The notes: generated from the letters alone by a model not told the origin. Counted from the first letter of the stretch, positions 8,373 through 18,877 are shown. The stretch: 42,191 bases of DNA from Bradyrhizobium sp. (GCA_018971675.1 JAGXAF010000003.1:1-42191), one strand, 5' to 3'. Program-made: numbers and translations.

Positions 8373-11300
8373 ATGCCCAACAAAATGTTGATCGACGCCA
8401 CCCACCCGGAGGAGACCCGGGTCGTTGTGGTCCGCGGCAACCGCGTCGAAGAATTTGACTTCGAGACCGCCCAGCGCAAGCAACTGCGCGGCAATATCTA
8501 CCTCGCCAAGGTCACGCGCGTAGAGCCATCGCTGCAGGCCGCCTTCATCGAATATGGCGGCAACCGGCACGGCTTCCTCGCCTTCAGCGAAATCCACCCG
8601 GACTACTATCAAATCCCGGTCGCCGACCGGCAGGCGCTGATCGAAGCCGACGAGCGCGCCCACCGAGAGGCCGAGGAAGAAACCGAAAACCGTTCCAACC
8701 GCCGCCGTTCGCGTCATCGGAGTTCGCGCCGCCGCGGTCACGGCGACCGTGTGCAAAGCGCCGTGGTCGAGGACGCGGGCCCCGATCAAGGCGATGCCGA
8801 GCAGGCGCATGAGTACGATCACCGTGAGCATGGTCACCATGAGCATGACCCTCACGAACATGGCAGCGAAGGTCACGTCGATGTTCAAGGCGACGGAAAT
8901 GACGATGAGCATCAGGCCGCCGATCTGAGTCATGAAGGACATCAGGACCACATCGATCATGATCCCGACCATGCGCATGACGATCAGGACCATGCCCACG
9001 ACGTCGAGACACCGTCAGGGTCGTTCCGTTCGGCAACGCCCGAGACGGCTGTCGAGGCTTCCGAACCGGCTCCGGTCGGCGCGGATGCTCATGATGAGCC
9101 GTCGTATCCGGATCCCTCTCGTCAGGACCACGTGCACGACGATCATCTCCAAGACGATCATCATCAAGACGACCATTATCAAGAGCGCCCGGATGACGAG
9201 AACGGCCGCGAAATTGCCGCCGATGCCGAAGACGCAATTCATGCGGAACAGGAAGGCGACGGCGCCGCGGATCATGCTGAACGGTCCGCCATCTCACGCG
9301 GCGAAGAGCCGCATGACGATGAGGATGATGGTGACGAGGCCGAAGACGATGTTGTCGAATCCGTCGGCGGCGACGACGTGCTGGAAGAAGTGCCGGAGCG
9401 CACCTTCCGTCCTCGCCGCCAATACAAGATCCAGGAAGTCATCAAGCGCCGCCAGGTGATGCTGGTTCAGGTCGTCAAGGAAGAACGCGGCAACAAGGGC
9501 GCCGCGCTCACCACCTATCTCTCGCTCGCCGGCCGCTACGCCGTCCTGATGCCGAACACCGCGCGCGGCGGCGGCATCAGCCGCAAGATCACCAGCGCGC
9601 AGGACCGCTCGCGCCTGAAGGAAGTGGTGCAGGATCTCGACGTGCCCGAGGGCATGGGCATCATCCTGCGCACCGCCGGCGCCTCGCGCACCAAGCCAGA
9701 GATCAAGCGCGACTTCGAATACCTGATCCGTATGTGGGAAACCGTCCGCGACATGACCCTGAACTCGCAGGCGCCTACGCTGGTCTACGAGGAGGGCTCG
9801 CTGATCAAGCGTTCGCTGCGCGACCTCTACAACAAGGAAATCGATGAAATCCAGGTCGCCGGCGAGGCCGGCTATCACGAAGCCCGCGATTTCATGAAGA
9901 TGCTGATGCCATCGAACGTGCGCGCGGTCCGGCAGTACCGCGACGGCCAGCCGCTGTTCTCGCGAATGGGCGTCGAAAGCCAGCTCGACGCCATGTTCTC
10001 GCCAACCGTGCAGTTGCGCTCCGGCGGCTACATCGTGATCAACCAGACCGAGGCCCTGGTCTCGATCGACGTCAACTCAGGCCGCTCCACCCGAGAGCAT
10101 CACATCGAGGATACCGCGCTCAAGACCAATCTCGAGGCCGCCGAGGAAGTCGCACGTCAACTGCGCCTGCGCGATCTGGCGGGCCTGATCGTGATCGACT
10201 TCATCGACATGGACGAAAAGCGCAACAACCGTTCGGTCGAACGCAAGCTCTCTGATTGCCTGCGGCAGGACCGTGCGCGAATCCAGATCGGACGCATCTC
10301 GCATTTCGGTCTGCTCGAAATGTCGCGCCAGCGCATCCGCGCCAGCGTGCTGGAGAGTTCGACCGAGCCCTGCCCGCAATGCGGCGGAAGCGGCCACGTC
10401 CGTTCGGTATCTTCGGTGGCGCTGCAATTGTTGCGCGGACTGGAAGAGATCTTGATGAAGGGCGCGACCCACAATCTCGTGGTGCGCACGCGCACCGACG
10501 TCGCGCTGTATGTTCTCAATCACAAGCGCGGCCATCTGCGCGACCTCGAAAGCAGCTTCAAGGTCACGCTGGCGGTGATCGCCGATCCGACCGTAAGCGG
10601 CCAGCAGTCCTTCATCATCGATCGCGGCGAGCAGGTGCACACGCTGGAGGCCGCCAAGGCGCTCCTGGCCGCCCAGGCCGCAGCCTCCCCGCCGCAGGTC
10701 GACGAACCCTATGACGAGGACGAGGAACTCGATGTCGAGTCCGAAGCCGAGGTGGAAACCGAGGAGAGCGAAGGGCTCACCGGTGACGCCGTGGCCAGTG
10801 AAGCCGGCGACGGTCCCAAGCGCAAGCGGCGGCGCAGGCGCCGCAGCCGTCCCGGCGAGCGTGAAGGCGGCTCAGGGCGAGACGATCATCGCGAGGAGCA
10901 TGACGCAGCGGGCGCCGCGGCGGACGCAGGCGCAGGCACCGACGAAACGGAAACCGACGAGAACGAGACCGGGGAGCAGCCGGGTCTGGCGCGCGCCGAT
11001 CAGGGCGACGGCGGCGACCGGCGGCCCCGCCGCCGGGGACGTCGCGGCGGACGTCGTCGGCGCGGCGCGCCGGAGGATGGTTTGACCGGGTCGATTGCCG
11101 ACGAACTCGGGCCACCTTCGGCTCCGGAAGCCGCGGCAGCGGTTGCCGATTTCGACGGCGGACCGTCCGAGCAACCCCTGCCGGAAATCCAGCCTGAACC
11201 GTCCGCGCCAACGACGGTTTCGCAGCCTGGCGATTACGGCCAGCCGGAAGCCGCTCACCCGGCCGCCACGGAAGAAACCGCCCGGGAGGTCGAGAAGGCC

Positions 11301-11489
11301 GGGAACCGGCGCTCGACCGTGCGCGAAAAAGCCGGCTTCCTGCTCGACAGCCCACCGGCCAGCGCGCCGCCGGCCGAACAGCGACCGGCCGAACCGCCGG
11401 CTCCGGCGCAGCCGGAGACCGAGCCCGCCAGCGACAGGCGGCCGCGCAAGGCAGGCTGGTGGTCGCGGCGCTTCGGCAGCGGCGAATAG
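8373..11489 (+). CDS. rne: Ribonuclease E (Rne/Rng family) with a large His/Asp-rich insert in its S1 domain
   Basis: Endonuclease that starts mRNA decay and processes rRNA and tRNA; scaffold of the degradosome. The start is ATG 8373 (MPNKMLIDAT, the usual rhizobial beginning); an open frame runs further upstream but reads as leader. Protein of 1038 residues. The S1 domain begins at about 38 (RGNIYLAKVTRVEPSLQAAF) and resumes near 347 (RRQYKIQEVIKRRQVMLVQV), interrupted by about 250 acidic residues, of which 145-270 contain about 25 histidines. DNase I-like catalytic part: Asp566 in VSIDVNSG and Asp609 in IVIDFIDM, equivalent to E. coli Asp303 and Asp346. Zinc-link CPQC at 667-670. The C-terminal third is disordered, with acidic blocks and arginine-rich patches near 816-826 and 885-900 likely to bind RNA. 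Confidence 0.97.
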   Translation: MPNKMLIDATHPEETRVVVVRGNRVEEFDFETAQRKQLRGNIYLAKVTRVEPSLQAAFIEYGGNRHGFLAFSEIHPDYYQIPVADRQALIEADERAHREAEEETENRSNRRRSRHRSSRRRGHGDRVQSAVVEDAGPDQGDAEQAHEYDHREHGHHEHDPHEHGSEGHVDVQGDGNDDEHQAADLSHEGHQDHIDHDPDHAHDDQDHAHDVETPSGSFRSATPETAVEASEPAPVGADAHDEPSYPDPSRQDHVHDDHLQDDHHQDDHYQERPDDENGREIAADAEDAIHAEQEGDGAADHAERSAISRGEEPHDDEDDGDEAEDDVVESVGGDDVLEEVPERTFRPRRQYKIQEVIKRRQVMLVQVVKEERGNKGAALTTYLSLAGRYAVLMPNTARGGGISRKITSAQDRSRLKEVVQDLDVPEGMGIILRTAGASRTKPEIKRDFEYLIRMWETVRDMTLNSQAPTLVYEEGSLIKRSLRDLYNKEIDEIQVAGEAGYHEARDFMKMLMPSNVRAVRQYRDGQPLFSRMGVESQLDAMFSPTVQLRSGGYIVINQTEALVSIDVNSGRSTREHHIEDTALKTNLEAAEEVARQLRLRDLAGLIVIDFIDMDEKRNNRSVERKLSDCLRQDRARIQIGRISHFGLLEMSRQRIRASVLESSTEPCPQCGGSGHVRSVSSVALQLLRGLEEILMKGATHNLVVRTRTDVALYVLNHKRGHLRDLESSFKVTLAVIADPTVSGQQSFIIDRGEQVHTLEAAKALLAAQAAASPPQVDEPYDEDEELDVESEAEVETEESEGLTGDAVASEAGDGPKRKRRRRRRSRPGEREGGSGRDDHREEHDAAGAAADAGAGTDETETDENETGEQPGLARADQGDGGDRRPRRRGRRGGRRRRGAPEDGLTGSIADELGPPSAPEAAAAVADFDGGPSEQPLPEIQPEPSAPTTVSQPGDYGQPEAAHPAATEETAREVEKAGNRRSTVREKAGFLLDSPPASAPPAEQRPAEPPAPAQPETEPASDRRPRKAGWWSRRFGSGE

Positions 11490-11514
11490 GCGACGCCTCC
11501 GAGCCGATCCAATG

Positions 11515-11544
11515 AAGGCCGCCCTGCAAAACCGGGCGGCCTTT
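11515..11544 (+). terminator. Rho-independent terminator of rne
   Basis: A perfect stem GGCCGCCC (11517-11524) and GGGCGGCC (11534-11541), extended by AA/TT at its foot, with a 9-base loop and a short T-run. It begins 25 bases after the rne stop. The T-run is only TTT, so efficiency is uncertain. Confidence 0.8.
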
Positions 11545-11613
11545 CGCACATCTGATCCACGACGCTTCCGAGCGAAGGCCGCACGCCAACACCGCGAACC
11601 TTGTGGCGCTAAA

Positions 11614-12804
11614 TTAGCGAGCCAGCCAGCCTGCGATGCGCGATACGGCCTCGTGCATTTCCGCAAGCGAGCGCGCATAGGAAAACCGGACGAAAGCGCG
11701 GCCATGCACCGGATCGAAGTCGATGCCGGGGGTGGCGGCGACGTGGATCTTCTCCAGCATCTCGCCGGCGAATGCAAAACTGTCGGAGCTGAATTTCGAG
11801 ACATCCGCGTAAAGGTAGAAGGCGCCGTCGGCCGGCAGAAAATCCGTAAGACCCGCGCGCGGCAGGCCCTCGACCAGGACGCGGCGGTTCTCCTGATAGC
11901 CGTGCCTGATCGCCTCCATCTCCTCGCGGCCCTCGAACGCCGCTTCGGCGGCGATCTGCGACAGCGTCGGCACCGAGATCGAGAGGTTTTGCTGCAACCG
12001 TTCGATCGGCCGCACCAGTTGCTCCGGCACCACCATCCAGCCAACCCGCCAGCCGGTCATGCAGAAATATTTCGAGAACGAATTGATGACGAGCGCCTGC
12101 GGCGAAAGCTCCGCCGCCGTCACCGCGGGAAATGCGTAGTCGAGGCCGTGATAGATTTCATCCGATATGAAACGAATGCCCGCGCCTTCGGCCGCCGCCA
12201 TCAGGCTGGTGAGCGCCTCGCGCGACATCATGGTCCCCGTCGGGTTCGCCGGGCTGCCGACCAGCACGCCTTGCAGTGGTTTTTGGCGATGCGCGGCGAG
12301 CAGCGCTTCACCGGTCAGCGCGTGACGGGTTTCGCTCGAGGTCCGGATCGGCACCGGCTCGCAGCCTAGCGCGGTCAGGATGTGACGATAGGGCGGATAG
12401 CCGGGCACCGCGACCGCCACGCGATCTCCGGGTTCGAACAGCGCGAGGAAAGCCAGGATGAACCCACCCGACGAACCCGTCGTGACCACGATCCGGTCGG
12501 CATCCACCGCGCAGCCATAGGTCTCGCCATAGTGTCGCGCGATCCGCGCCCGCAGCGAGGGAATGCCGAGCGCGGAGGTGTAGTCGATCCGCCCGCCCTC
12601 GAGCGCGGCGCGCGCGGCGGCGATGGCGGTTTTGGGCGCCGGCGCCGCCGGCTGCCCGACTTCCATGTGGATGACCTGACCGCCGGAGGCTTCGATCCGA
12701 GCCGCCGCGGCCATCACGTCCATCACCATGAAAGGTGGAACATCACTGCGCCCGGACGCCGTCAAAACAGCCCTGGCACGGTCTCCGAGTGTCGCGTCAA
12801 GCAT
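11614..12804 (-). CDS. PLP-dependent aminotransferase, class I/II (AspC-like fold)
   Basis: Fold-type I transaminase that moves an amino group between an amino acid and a 2-oxo acid in the cytoplasm. The PLP lysine is Lys245 in NSFSKYFCMTGWRVGW. Asp215 in ISDEIYHGL binds the pyridine nitrogen and the NPTG motif (187-190) helps bind the cofactor and substrate. Residues 70-80 (GRIDYTSALGIPSLR) match the substrate-entry loop of aspartate/aromatic aminotransferases. The length of 396 residues is typical. The exact substrate cannot be read from sequence. Divergent from the M48 protease gene 114 bases away; its 3' end faces rne. Confidence 0.92.
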   Translation of the reverse strand: MLDATLGDRARAVLTASGRSDVPPFMVMDVMAAAARIEASGGQVIHMEVGQPAAPAPKTAIAAARAALEGGRIDYTSALGIPSLRARIARHYGETYGCAVDADRIVVTTGSSGGFILAFLALFEPGDRVAVAVPGYPPYRHILTALGCEPVPIRTSSETRHALTGEALLAAHRQKPLQGVLVGSPANPTGTMMSREALTSLMAAAEGAGIRFISDEIYHGLDYAFPAVTAAELSPQALVINSFSKYFCMTGWRVGWMVVPEQLVRPIERLQQNLSISVPTLSQIAAEAAFEGREEMEAIRHGYQENRRVLVEGLPRAGLTDFLPADGAFYLYADVSKFSSDSFAFAGEMLEKIHVAATPGIDFDPVHGRAFVRFSYARSLAEMHEAVSRIAGWLAR

Positions 12805-12811
12805 CGAGATT

Positions 12812-12830
12812 TGCTACTTTTCTGCTACTT
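12812..12830. promoter_or_regulatory. Direct repeat TGCTACTT x2, 11-bp period, between divergent genes
   Basis: TGCTACTT occurs at 12812-12819 and 12823-12830, one helical turn apart, just upstream of the aminotransferase start and in the gap shared with the divergent M48 gene. Direct repeats with an 11-base period are typical of tandem regulator sites, but nothing identifies a regulator. Confidence 0.3.
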
Positions 12831-12918
12831 CGATCGGTGCCCCAGACTAGCCGCATTCGGCGGTTTGGTAGGGCATATCCCAGTATCCAATCCGCCGCCA
12901 ACGATTAAAGACCGTCCG

Positions 12919-14349
12919 ATGCTGCTGCGCCTCGCCCAGGGCAGGAAAGTACCGAAACTGACCGCCGTTGCCGCCGCGGTCGCCCTCACCCTGAGCCCGG
13001 TCCTGCCGCCGACTCTTGGCCCGGCGCCAGCCGCTGCGCAGGGAGCGAAAGGCCCGCCGGTCATTCGCGATACCGAGACGGAGCAATTGCTGCGCGATTA
13101 CACCCGGCCGATTCTCCGCGTGGCGGGGCTGGAAAAACAGAACATCCAGGTCGTGATCATCAACGACAGCGCGTTCAACGCCTTTGTCGCCGACGGCCGC
13201 CGCATTTTCGTGAACTACGGCGCGATCATGCAATCGGAGACGCCGAACCAGTTGATCGGCGTGCTGGCGCACGAGACCGGCCATCTCGCCGGCGGCCATC
13301 TCGCCAAGATGCGCGAACAGATTGCCCATGCCCAGACCCAATTGATCATCGCCATGCTGCTCGGCGCAGGCGCGGTGGTGGCGGGAGCCCGGGCCGGCAG
13401 CAGCAATGGCGGCCTGGCCAATGCCGGCGCCGCCGCCCTCTCGGCGCCGCAGTCGATCATTCAACACTCGCTGTTGTCCTATCAGCGCCAGCAGGAGGAA
13501 AACGCCGACCGCGCCGGCGTGAAATTCCTGACCGAGACCGGCCAGTCCCCCAAGGGCATGTATGAAACCTTCAAACGGTTCAGCAATGACAGCCTTTTCG
13601 CTTCGCACGGCGCCGACCCGTACCTGCAGTCGCATCCGATGCCGGCCGACCGCGTCGCAGCACTTGAGGGGTTGGCGCGGTCCAGCCCCTATTGGGACAA
13701 GAAGGACGATCCGGCGCTGCAAATGCGCCACAACATGGTGCGCGCCAAGATCTCGGCTTTCATGGAAAAGCCGGATACCGTGTACCGGCGCTATCCGCTG
13801 TCGGACACCAGCATGCCCGCGCGCTACGCCCACGCCATCGCGACCTATCGCCACGGCGACCTGCGCGATGCGCTGATCCAGATCGATGCGCTGATCCAGA
13901 TGCAGCCCGCCAACCCGTATTTTTACGAGCTGCGCGGCCAGGCGCTGCTGGAAGGCGGCAAGCCCGCCGAGGCCATCGCGCCGTTGCGCAGGGCGGTTCA
14001 ACTCTCCCATAACGCCCCGCTCATCGAGATGTTACTGGGGCAGGCGCTCGTCGGGACCGATAATAAGGCCTATACGGACGAGGCCATCACGATTCTGCGT
14101 GCCGCGGTCAGCCGGGAAACCGAGGCCCCCCTCGGCTATACCCAGCTCGCGATGGCTTACGGCCGCAAGGGAGACTACGCTGAAGCCGATCTGGCCTCGG
14201 CGCAGGCCGCTTACCTTCGCGGCGACAACAAGACCGCGCGTGAACTGGCCGCGCGCGCCAAGACCCGCTTCGCAATCGGCACGCCCGGATGGGTCAGGGC
14301 CGACGATATCGTCACCGCCAAACCGATGCCGGGCCAGAAGAGCAACTGA
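12919..14349 (+). CDS. M48-family metalloprotease with C-terminal TPR (BepA/YfgC-like)
   Basis: Periplasmic zinc protease/chaperone of the kind that oversees outer-membrane protein assembly. The start is ATG 12919, because a signal peptide begins there (hydrophobic core about 14-34, cleavage after APAAA near 40); the open frame upstream has no family similarity. Zinc site HETGH at residues 118-122, third ligand in the EENAD motif around 193-197. A glycine/alanine-rich hydrophobic stretch (about 141-165) follows the zinc helix, as in the family. Residues 280-470 form repeated TPR-like helices (FYELRGQALLEGGKPAEAI, GYTQLAMAYGRKGDYAEAD). The 476-residue length is normal. A DsbA-like gene follows after 77 bases on the same strand, so both may belong to one envelope-quality operon. 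Confidence 0.92.
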   Translation: MLLRLAQGRKVPKLTAVAAAVALTLSPVLPPTLGPAPAAAQGAKGPPVIRDTETEQLLRDYTRPILRVAGLEKQNIQVVIINDSAFNAFVADGRRIFVNYGAIMQSETPNQLIGVLAHETGHLAGGHLAKMREQIAHAQTQLIIAMLLGAGAVVAGARAGSSNGGLANAGAAALSAPQSIIQHSLLSYQRQQEENADRAGVKFLTETGQSPKGMYETFKRFSNDSLFASHGADPYLQSHPMPADRVAALEGLARSSPYWDKKDDPALQMRHNMVRAKISAFMEKPDTVYRRYPLSDTSMPARYAHAIATYRHGDLRDALIQIDALIQMQPANPYFYELRGQALLEGGKPAEAIAPLRRAVQLSHNAPLIEMLLGQALVGTDNKAYTDEAITILRAAVSRETEAPLGYTQLAMAYGRKGDYAEADLASAQAAYLRGDNKTARELAARAKTRFAIGTPGWVRADDIVTAKPMPGQKSN

Positions 14350-14426
14350 AAATGCACCCGCGCCAGACTATCAGGTACTGATCGACAATGGTTTTCAAGA
14401 TCGGCTTTTGCCAAGAGGACTCGCCA

Positions 14427-15197
14427 ATGCCTTCGCTTCGCGTGCTCATCCCTGCCCTGTTCGCGCTGGCCTTGTGCGCCGCCCCGCCCAGCGCATCGGC
14501 GCAGAATTTTTCCGACGCCCAGAAGAGTGACATCGAGGCGATCATCAAGAACTACCTGGTGTCGCATCCCGAGGTGCTGGAAGAAGCCATGGGCGAATTG
14601 AGCAAGCGCCAGGCAGCCGAGGAATCCCGCAAGCATGAAGCAAGCGTCACCGAGAATGCGAAGGCGATCTTCAACTCGCCACGCGGCGTCGTGCTCGGCA
14701 ACAAGGACGGCGACGTCACTTTCGTCGAGTTCTTCGACTACAATTGCGGTTTTTGCAAACGCGCGATGGCCGACATGCTTGATCTGATGAAGACCGATCC
14801 CAAGCTGAGGGTCGTGCTGAAGGAATTCCCGGTGCTGAGCCCGGGCTCGGTTGAGGCGGCCCAGGTCGCGATCGCCCTGCGCATGCAGGATCCGGACGGC
14901 AAGAAATATCTCGAATTCCACCAGAAGTTGCTCGGCGGACGCGGGCCGGCGGACAAGGCGCATGCGATGGCCGCCGCCAAGGATGCCGGCGCCGACATGG
15001 CGCGGCTCGAAAAGGACCTGACGAGCCCGGAAGTGAAGGCCACGATCGCGGAGAACTTCAAGCTTGCGGAGGCGATGGGCATGAACGGAACGCCGAGCTA
15101 TGTGATCGGCAAGGAGGTTGTGGTCGGCGCGATCGGGCTCGACGGTCTCAAGGAGAAGATCGACCTCGCCCGCTGCGGCAAGACTTCCTGCGGTTAA
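14427..15197 (+). CDS. DsbA-family thiol:disulfide oxidoreductase
   Basis: Periplasmic thioredoxin-fold protein that makes or shuffles disulfides. The start is ATG 14427, since an AGAGG site lies at 14414-14418 and a signal peptide follows (MPSLRVLIPALFALALC, cleavage after SASAQ near 26). The active site CGFC is at residues 107-110 in FDYNCGFCKRAM; the cis-proline loop is GTPSYVIG. An N-terminal helical extension (about 27-80, charged) precedes the thioredoxin part, as in the Com1/BdbD-like group. 257 residues. Two more cysteines near the C-terminus (CGKTSC) are unusual and could form a second redox pair; this is an observation only. Follows the M48 protease gene and is closed by a strong terminator. 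Confidence 0.92.
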   Translation: MPSLRVLIPALFALALCAAPPSASAQNFSDAQKSDIEAIIKNYLVSHPEVLEEAMGELSKRQAAEESRKHEASVTENAKAIFNSPRGVVLGNKDGDVTFVEFFDYNCGFCKRAMADMLDLMKTDPKLRVVLKEFPVLSPGSVEAAQVAIALRMQDPDGKKYLEFHQKLLGGRGPADKAHAMAAAKDAGADMARLEKDLTSPEVKATIAENFKLAEAMGMNGTPSYVIGKEVVVGAIGLDGLKEKIDLARCGKTSCG

Positions 15198-15276
15198 GAC
15201 TTCCTGCGGTTAGGGAGTGCTGTGATTAAAGCGTCCTGAGACTGACAACCGGACAGTCCACCATCAAGAAGGTTGA

Positions 15277-15308
15277 AAAGCCGGCGGTCGGTCCGCCGGC
15301 TTTGTTTT
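15277..15308 (+). terminator. Rho-independent terminator after the DsbA-like gene
   Basis: Perfect 11-bp stem AAAGCCGGCGG / CCGCCGGCTTT (15277-15287 and 15293-15303) with a 5-base loop, followed by GTTTT. It begins 80 bases after the stop codon. Confidence 0.9.
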
Positions 15309-15436
15309 AAGCCATGTGGCGCATTCATCGCCCATTCACACAATCAACAAAGCCGGAAGGAACCGGGGATATCTCGGAACATCGCGCATCGCCCACCGTT
15401 GTCGGCGAGGGCAATGCAAATGTGCAAGGAGATATT

Positions 15437-16204
15437 ATGACCAATCGCTTGATGATTTCGGTTGCCGTTTTCGCGCTGATGGCGGGAACCGGTCTGGCCA
15501 ATGCACAGGGCGGAGGCATGGGCCGAGAAGCTCCATCTGCCACGCAACCGGGCGGCGCAACATCCGAACACGGAACCAGCGGCCAGATGAACCATGATGC
15601 GGCGCGGCCGGAAATGAAATCGACGCAGTCCGAGACGAAATCGCGGAACCAGCACGCTGAGGAAAGCAAGCAGGGATCGAAGAACAAGACGCTGAGCAGC
15701 GAAGAAAATGCGGAAAAAGGCAAGACCGTCGGCCAGAGCATGAAGAACGAAGGCCGGGAGGACAAGAATGCGCAGCATGAAGGCCGCGAGAAAAACAAGA
15801 ACGCGCAGCGAAACGACGAGAGGATGAATGCGCAACGCCGCGGCGAGAACGAGAACAGGAACGCACAACGCAACGACGAGAGGATGAACAGCGAGGCTGA
15901 AGGTAAGACCGGCCGCGATTCGCAGACCGTGGGCCAGGCCGGCGCCGGCGCAAAGCTGTCGACGGAACAGCGCACCAGGATCACGAGCGTGATCAGGGAG
16001 CAGCGTGTTGCCCCGGTGACCCATGTGAACTTCGCGATCGCGGTCGGTACCCGCGTTCCGCGTGACGTGACGTTCCATAGGCTTCCGACGGAAGTCGTCT
16101 CGATCTATCCGGAATGGCGCGGATATGAATACATCCTGGTCGGCGAGCAGATCGTGGTGATCGATCCGCGAAGCCTGGAGATCGTCGCGGTGCTGGAGAC
16201 CTGA
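15437..16204 (+). CDS. DUF1236-type secreted protein with charged repeat region
   Basis: Function unknown; DUF1236 proteins are common in Bradyrhizobium and relatives. The start is ATG 15437 with AAGGAG at 15426-15431 and a signal peptide ending near ANAQ (about residue 24). Residues 50-160 are low-complexity and highly charged (Lys, Glu, Asn, Gln, Arg), with a repeated unit NAQRNDERMN that occurs twice almost unchanged. Such a sequence is probably disordered and hydrophilic. The C-terminal about 75 residues form the DUF1236 part: VGTRVPRDVTFHRLPTEVV then GYEYILVGEQIVVIDPRS. 255 residues. It stands alone between two terminators. The repeat gives a codon pattern rich in AAC/AAG unlike its neighbours. 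Confidence 0.8.
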   Translation: MTNRLMISVAVFALMAGTGLANAQGGGMGREAPSATQPGGATSEHGTSGQMNHDAARPEMKSTQSETKSRNQHAEESKQGSKNKTLSSEENAEKGKTVGQSMKNEGREDKNAQHEGREKNKNAQRNDERMNAQRRGENENRNAQRNDERMNSEAEGKTGRDSQTVGQAGAGAKLSTEQRTRITSVIREQRVAPVTHVNFAIAVGTRVPRDVTFHRLPTEVVSIYPEWRGYEYILVGEQIVVIDPRSLEIVAVLET

Positions 16205-16230
16205 TCCGGCGGCCAGCACCAGCCTTTTGC

Positions 16231-16258
16231 GGCGGACAGCAATGTCCGCCATTTTTTT
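16231..16258 (+). terminator. Rho-independent terminator after the DUF1236 gene
   Basis: Perfect 8-bp stem GGCGGACA / TGTCCGCC (16231-16238, 16243-16250) with tetraloop GCAA, followed by A and seven T. It lies 27 bases after the stop codon. Confidence 0.95.
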
Positions 16259-16445
16259 GTCTGCCCCGAACGCCCTCGGGAACCCATCCTTTGACCTTGG
16301 TTAACGAAGGGTTTCCGCAGGTTCTACGGCTCTTTTTTCGAACTGGATGAGGCAGTTGGGGCAAGCCCGGGATGGCCTAAAGGCTTCCCCTTGGCCCCGT
16401 TGTTACCTATAACCGCGCCACCCACCCCACATCGCCGGGATATGG

Positions 16446-16922
16446 ATGGCCAATACACCTGCCAAAACGACCAAGACAATTTACGTCCTCAACGGCCCGA
16501 ACCTCAATCTGTTGGGGGTCCGTGAGCCCGAGACCTACGGCCACGCGACGCTCGCTGATGTGGAGAAATTGTGCGTCACAACCTCCGCACGATTCGACCT
16601 CAAGGCCGAGTGCCGCCAATCCAATCACGAGGGCGAACTGGTCGATTTCATCCACGAGGCACATGCGAACAACGCCGCCGGGATTATCGTCAATGCCGGC
16701 GGCTACTCGCACACGTCGATCGCGCTGCGCGATGCCTTGATGGCCGTGAAAATTCCAGCGGTCGAGGTGCACATCAGCAATATCCACGCCCGCGAGAACT
16801 TCCGCCATCATTCCCTCACCGCCGGGGCCGCTTTCGCGATGCTCTCCGGCTTCGGCATCGACGGTTACCGGCTCGCGATCAATGGCCTTGCTGCCAAGCT
16901 CGGCCTCACGGCCAAGGCCTGA
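16446..16922 (+). CDS. aroQ: 3-dehydroquinate dehydratase, type II
   Basis: Third step of the shikimate pathway: dehydrates 3-dehydroquinate to 3-dehydroshikimate; dodecameric cytoplasmic enzyme. Motifs in order: [17 protein letters not shown] (active-site loop with the essential Tyr), [31 protein letters not shown] and [17 protein letters not shown] (catalytic His and substrate-binding Ser-Asn). 158 residues, about the usual 150 with a short N-terminal tail. accB starts 36 bases downstream and accC follows, the usual alphaproteobacterial order, so the genes are probably cotranscribed. Confidence 0.97.
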   Translation: MANTPAKTTKTIYVLNGPNLNLLGVREPETYGHATLADVEKLCVTTSARFDLKAECRQSNHEGELVDFIHEAHANNAAGIIVNAGGYSHTSIALRDALMAVKIPAVEVHISNIHARENFRHHSLTAGAAFAMLSGFGIDGYRLAINGLAAKLGLTAKA

Positions 16923-16958
16923 CCGCCTCACGTCACAGAATGTCCAGGAATCGAGATT

Positions 16959-17441
16959 ATGGCGCGTCCGCCTGACAACCCCGCAGCCGCAAAATCCAGA
17001 AGCGACGACAGTGCGCTGATTCGCGAACTGGCGCTGCTGCTCGACGAAACCAACCTGACCGAGATCGAAATCGAGCGCGCCGGCCTTCGGGTGCGGGTCG
17101 CGCGCAACATCAGCATAACGGCTTCCGTTCCGGCGAGCGCGCAGGCGGTCGCGATCCCTGCTGCCGCTGCCGCAGCGCCCGCCGCCGTCACTGACGTCAG
17201 CAAGCACCCGGGCGTCGTGCCTTCACCGATGGTCGGCACCGCCTATTGGGCCTCCGAGCCGGGCGCCAAGCCGTTCATCGAAGTCGGCAGCAGGGTGTCG
17301 GTGGGCGAGACACTCCTGATCATCGAAGCCATGAAGACGATGAACCAGATTCCATCGCCGAGGGCGGGCATCGTAACGCAAATTCTGGTCGAAGACGGTC
17401 AGCCGGTCGAATTCGGCGAACCTCTGGTGATTATTGAATGA
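16959..17441 (+). CDS. accB: Biotin carboxyl carrier protein of acetyl-CoA carboxylase
   Basis: Carries the biotin that shuttles CO2 between biotin carboxylase (AccC) and the carboxyltransferase in the first step of fatty-acid synthesis. The C-terminal biotinyl domain (about 84-160) has the EAMKTMN motif with the biotinylated Lys126 and the BCCP thumb loop region around 95-106 ([12 protein letters not shown]). The N-terminal helix is joined to it by an Ala/Pro-rich linker (about 55-80), as usual. 160 residues. Downstream is accC, separated by an 86-base gap filled with a palindromic heptamer repeat. Confidence 0.97.
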   Translation: MARPPDNPAAAKSRSDDSALIRELALLLDETNLTEIEIERAGLRVRVARNISITASVPASAQAVAIPAAAAAAPAAVTDVSKHPGVVPSPMVGTAYWASEPGAKPFIEVGSRVSVGETLLIIEAMKTMNQIPSPRAGIVTQILVEDGQPVEFGEPLVIIE

Positions 17442-17452
17442 GGGGAATGAGG

Positions 17453-17515
17453 GGCGAATAGCGAGTAGCGAATGATCGTTCGCTTCCATTTGCTATTCGC
17501 CATCCGCTACTCGCC
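17453..17515. repeat. Palindromic array of GCGARTR-type heptamers between accB and accC
   Basis: The left arm (17453-17474) reads GGCGAATA GCGAGTA GCGAATG. The right arm (17487-17515) read on the other strand is GGCGAGTA GCGGATG GCGAATA GCAAATG. Both arms are runs of a degenerate 7-base unit, and together they can fold into a long hairpin with a 12-base loop. It lies within the presumed operon and ends 12 bases before the accC start codon. I recognise similar heptamer runs as dispersed repeats in Bradyrhizobium-type genomes; not searched. Confidence 0.75.
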
Positions 17516-17527
17516 ACCTGGAAACCC

Positions 17528-18877
<1,350 letters not shown>

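Noticed and set aside
12382..12918. Upstream extension of the M48 protease frame
   Set aside because: It runs antisense through the aminotransferase gene and would bury the signal peptide that begins at 12919.
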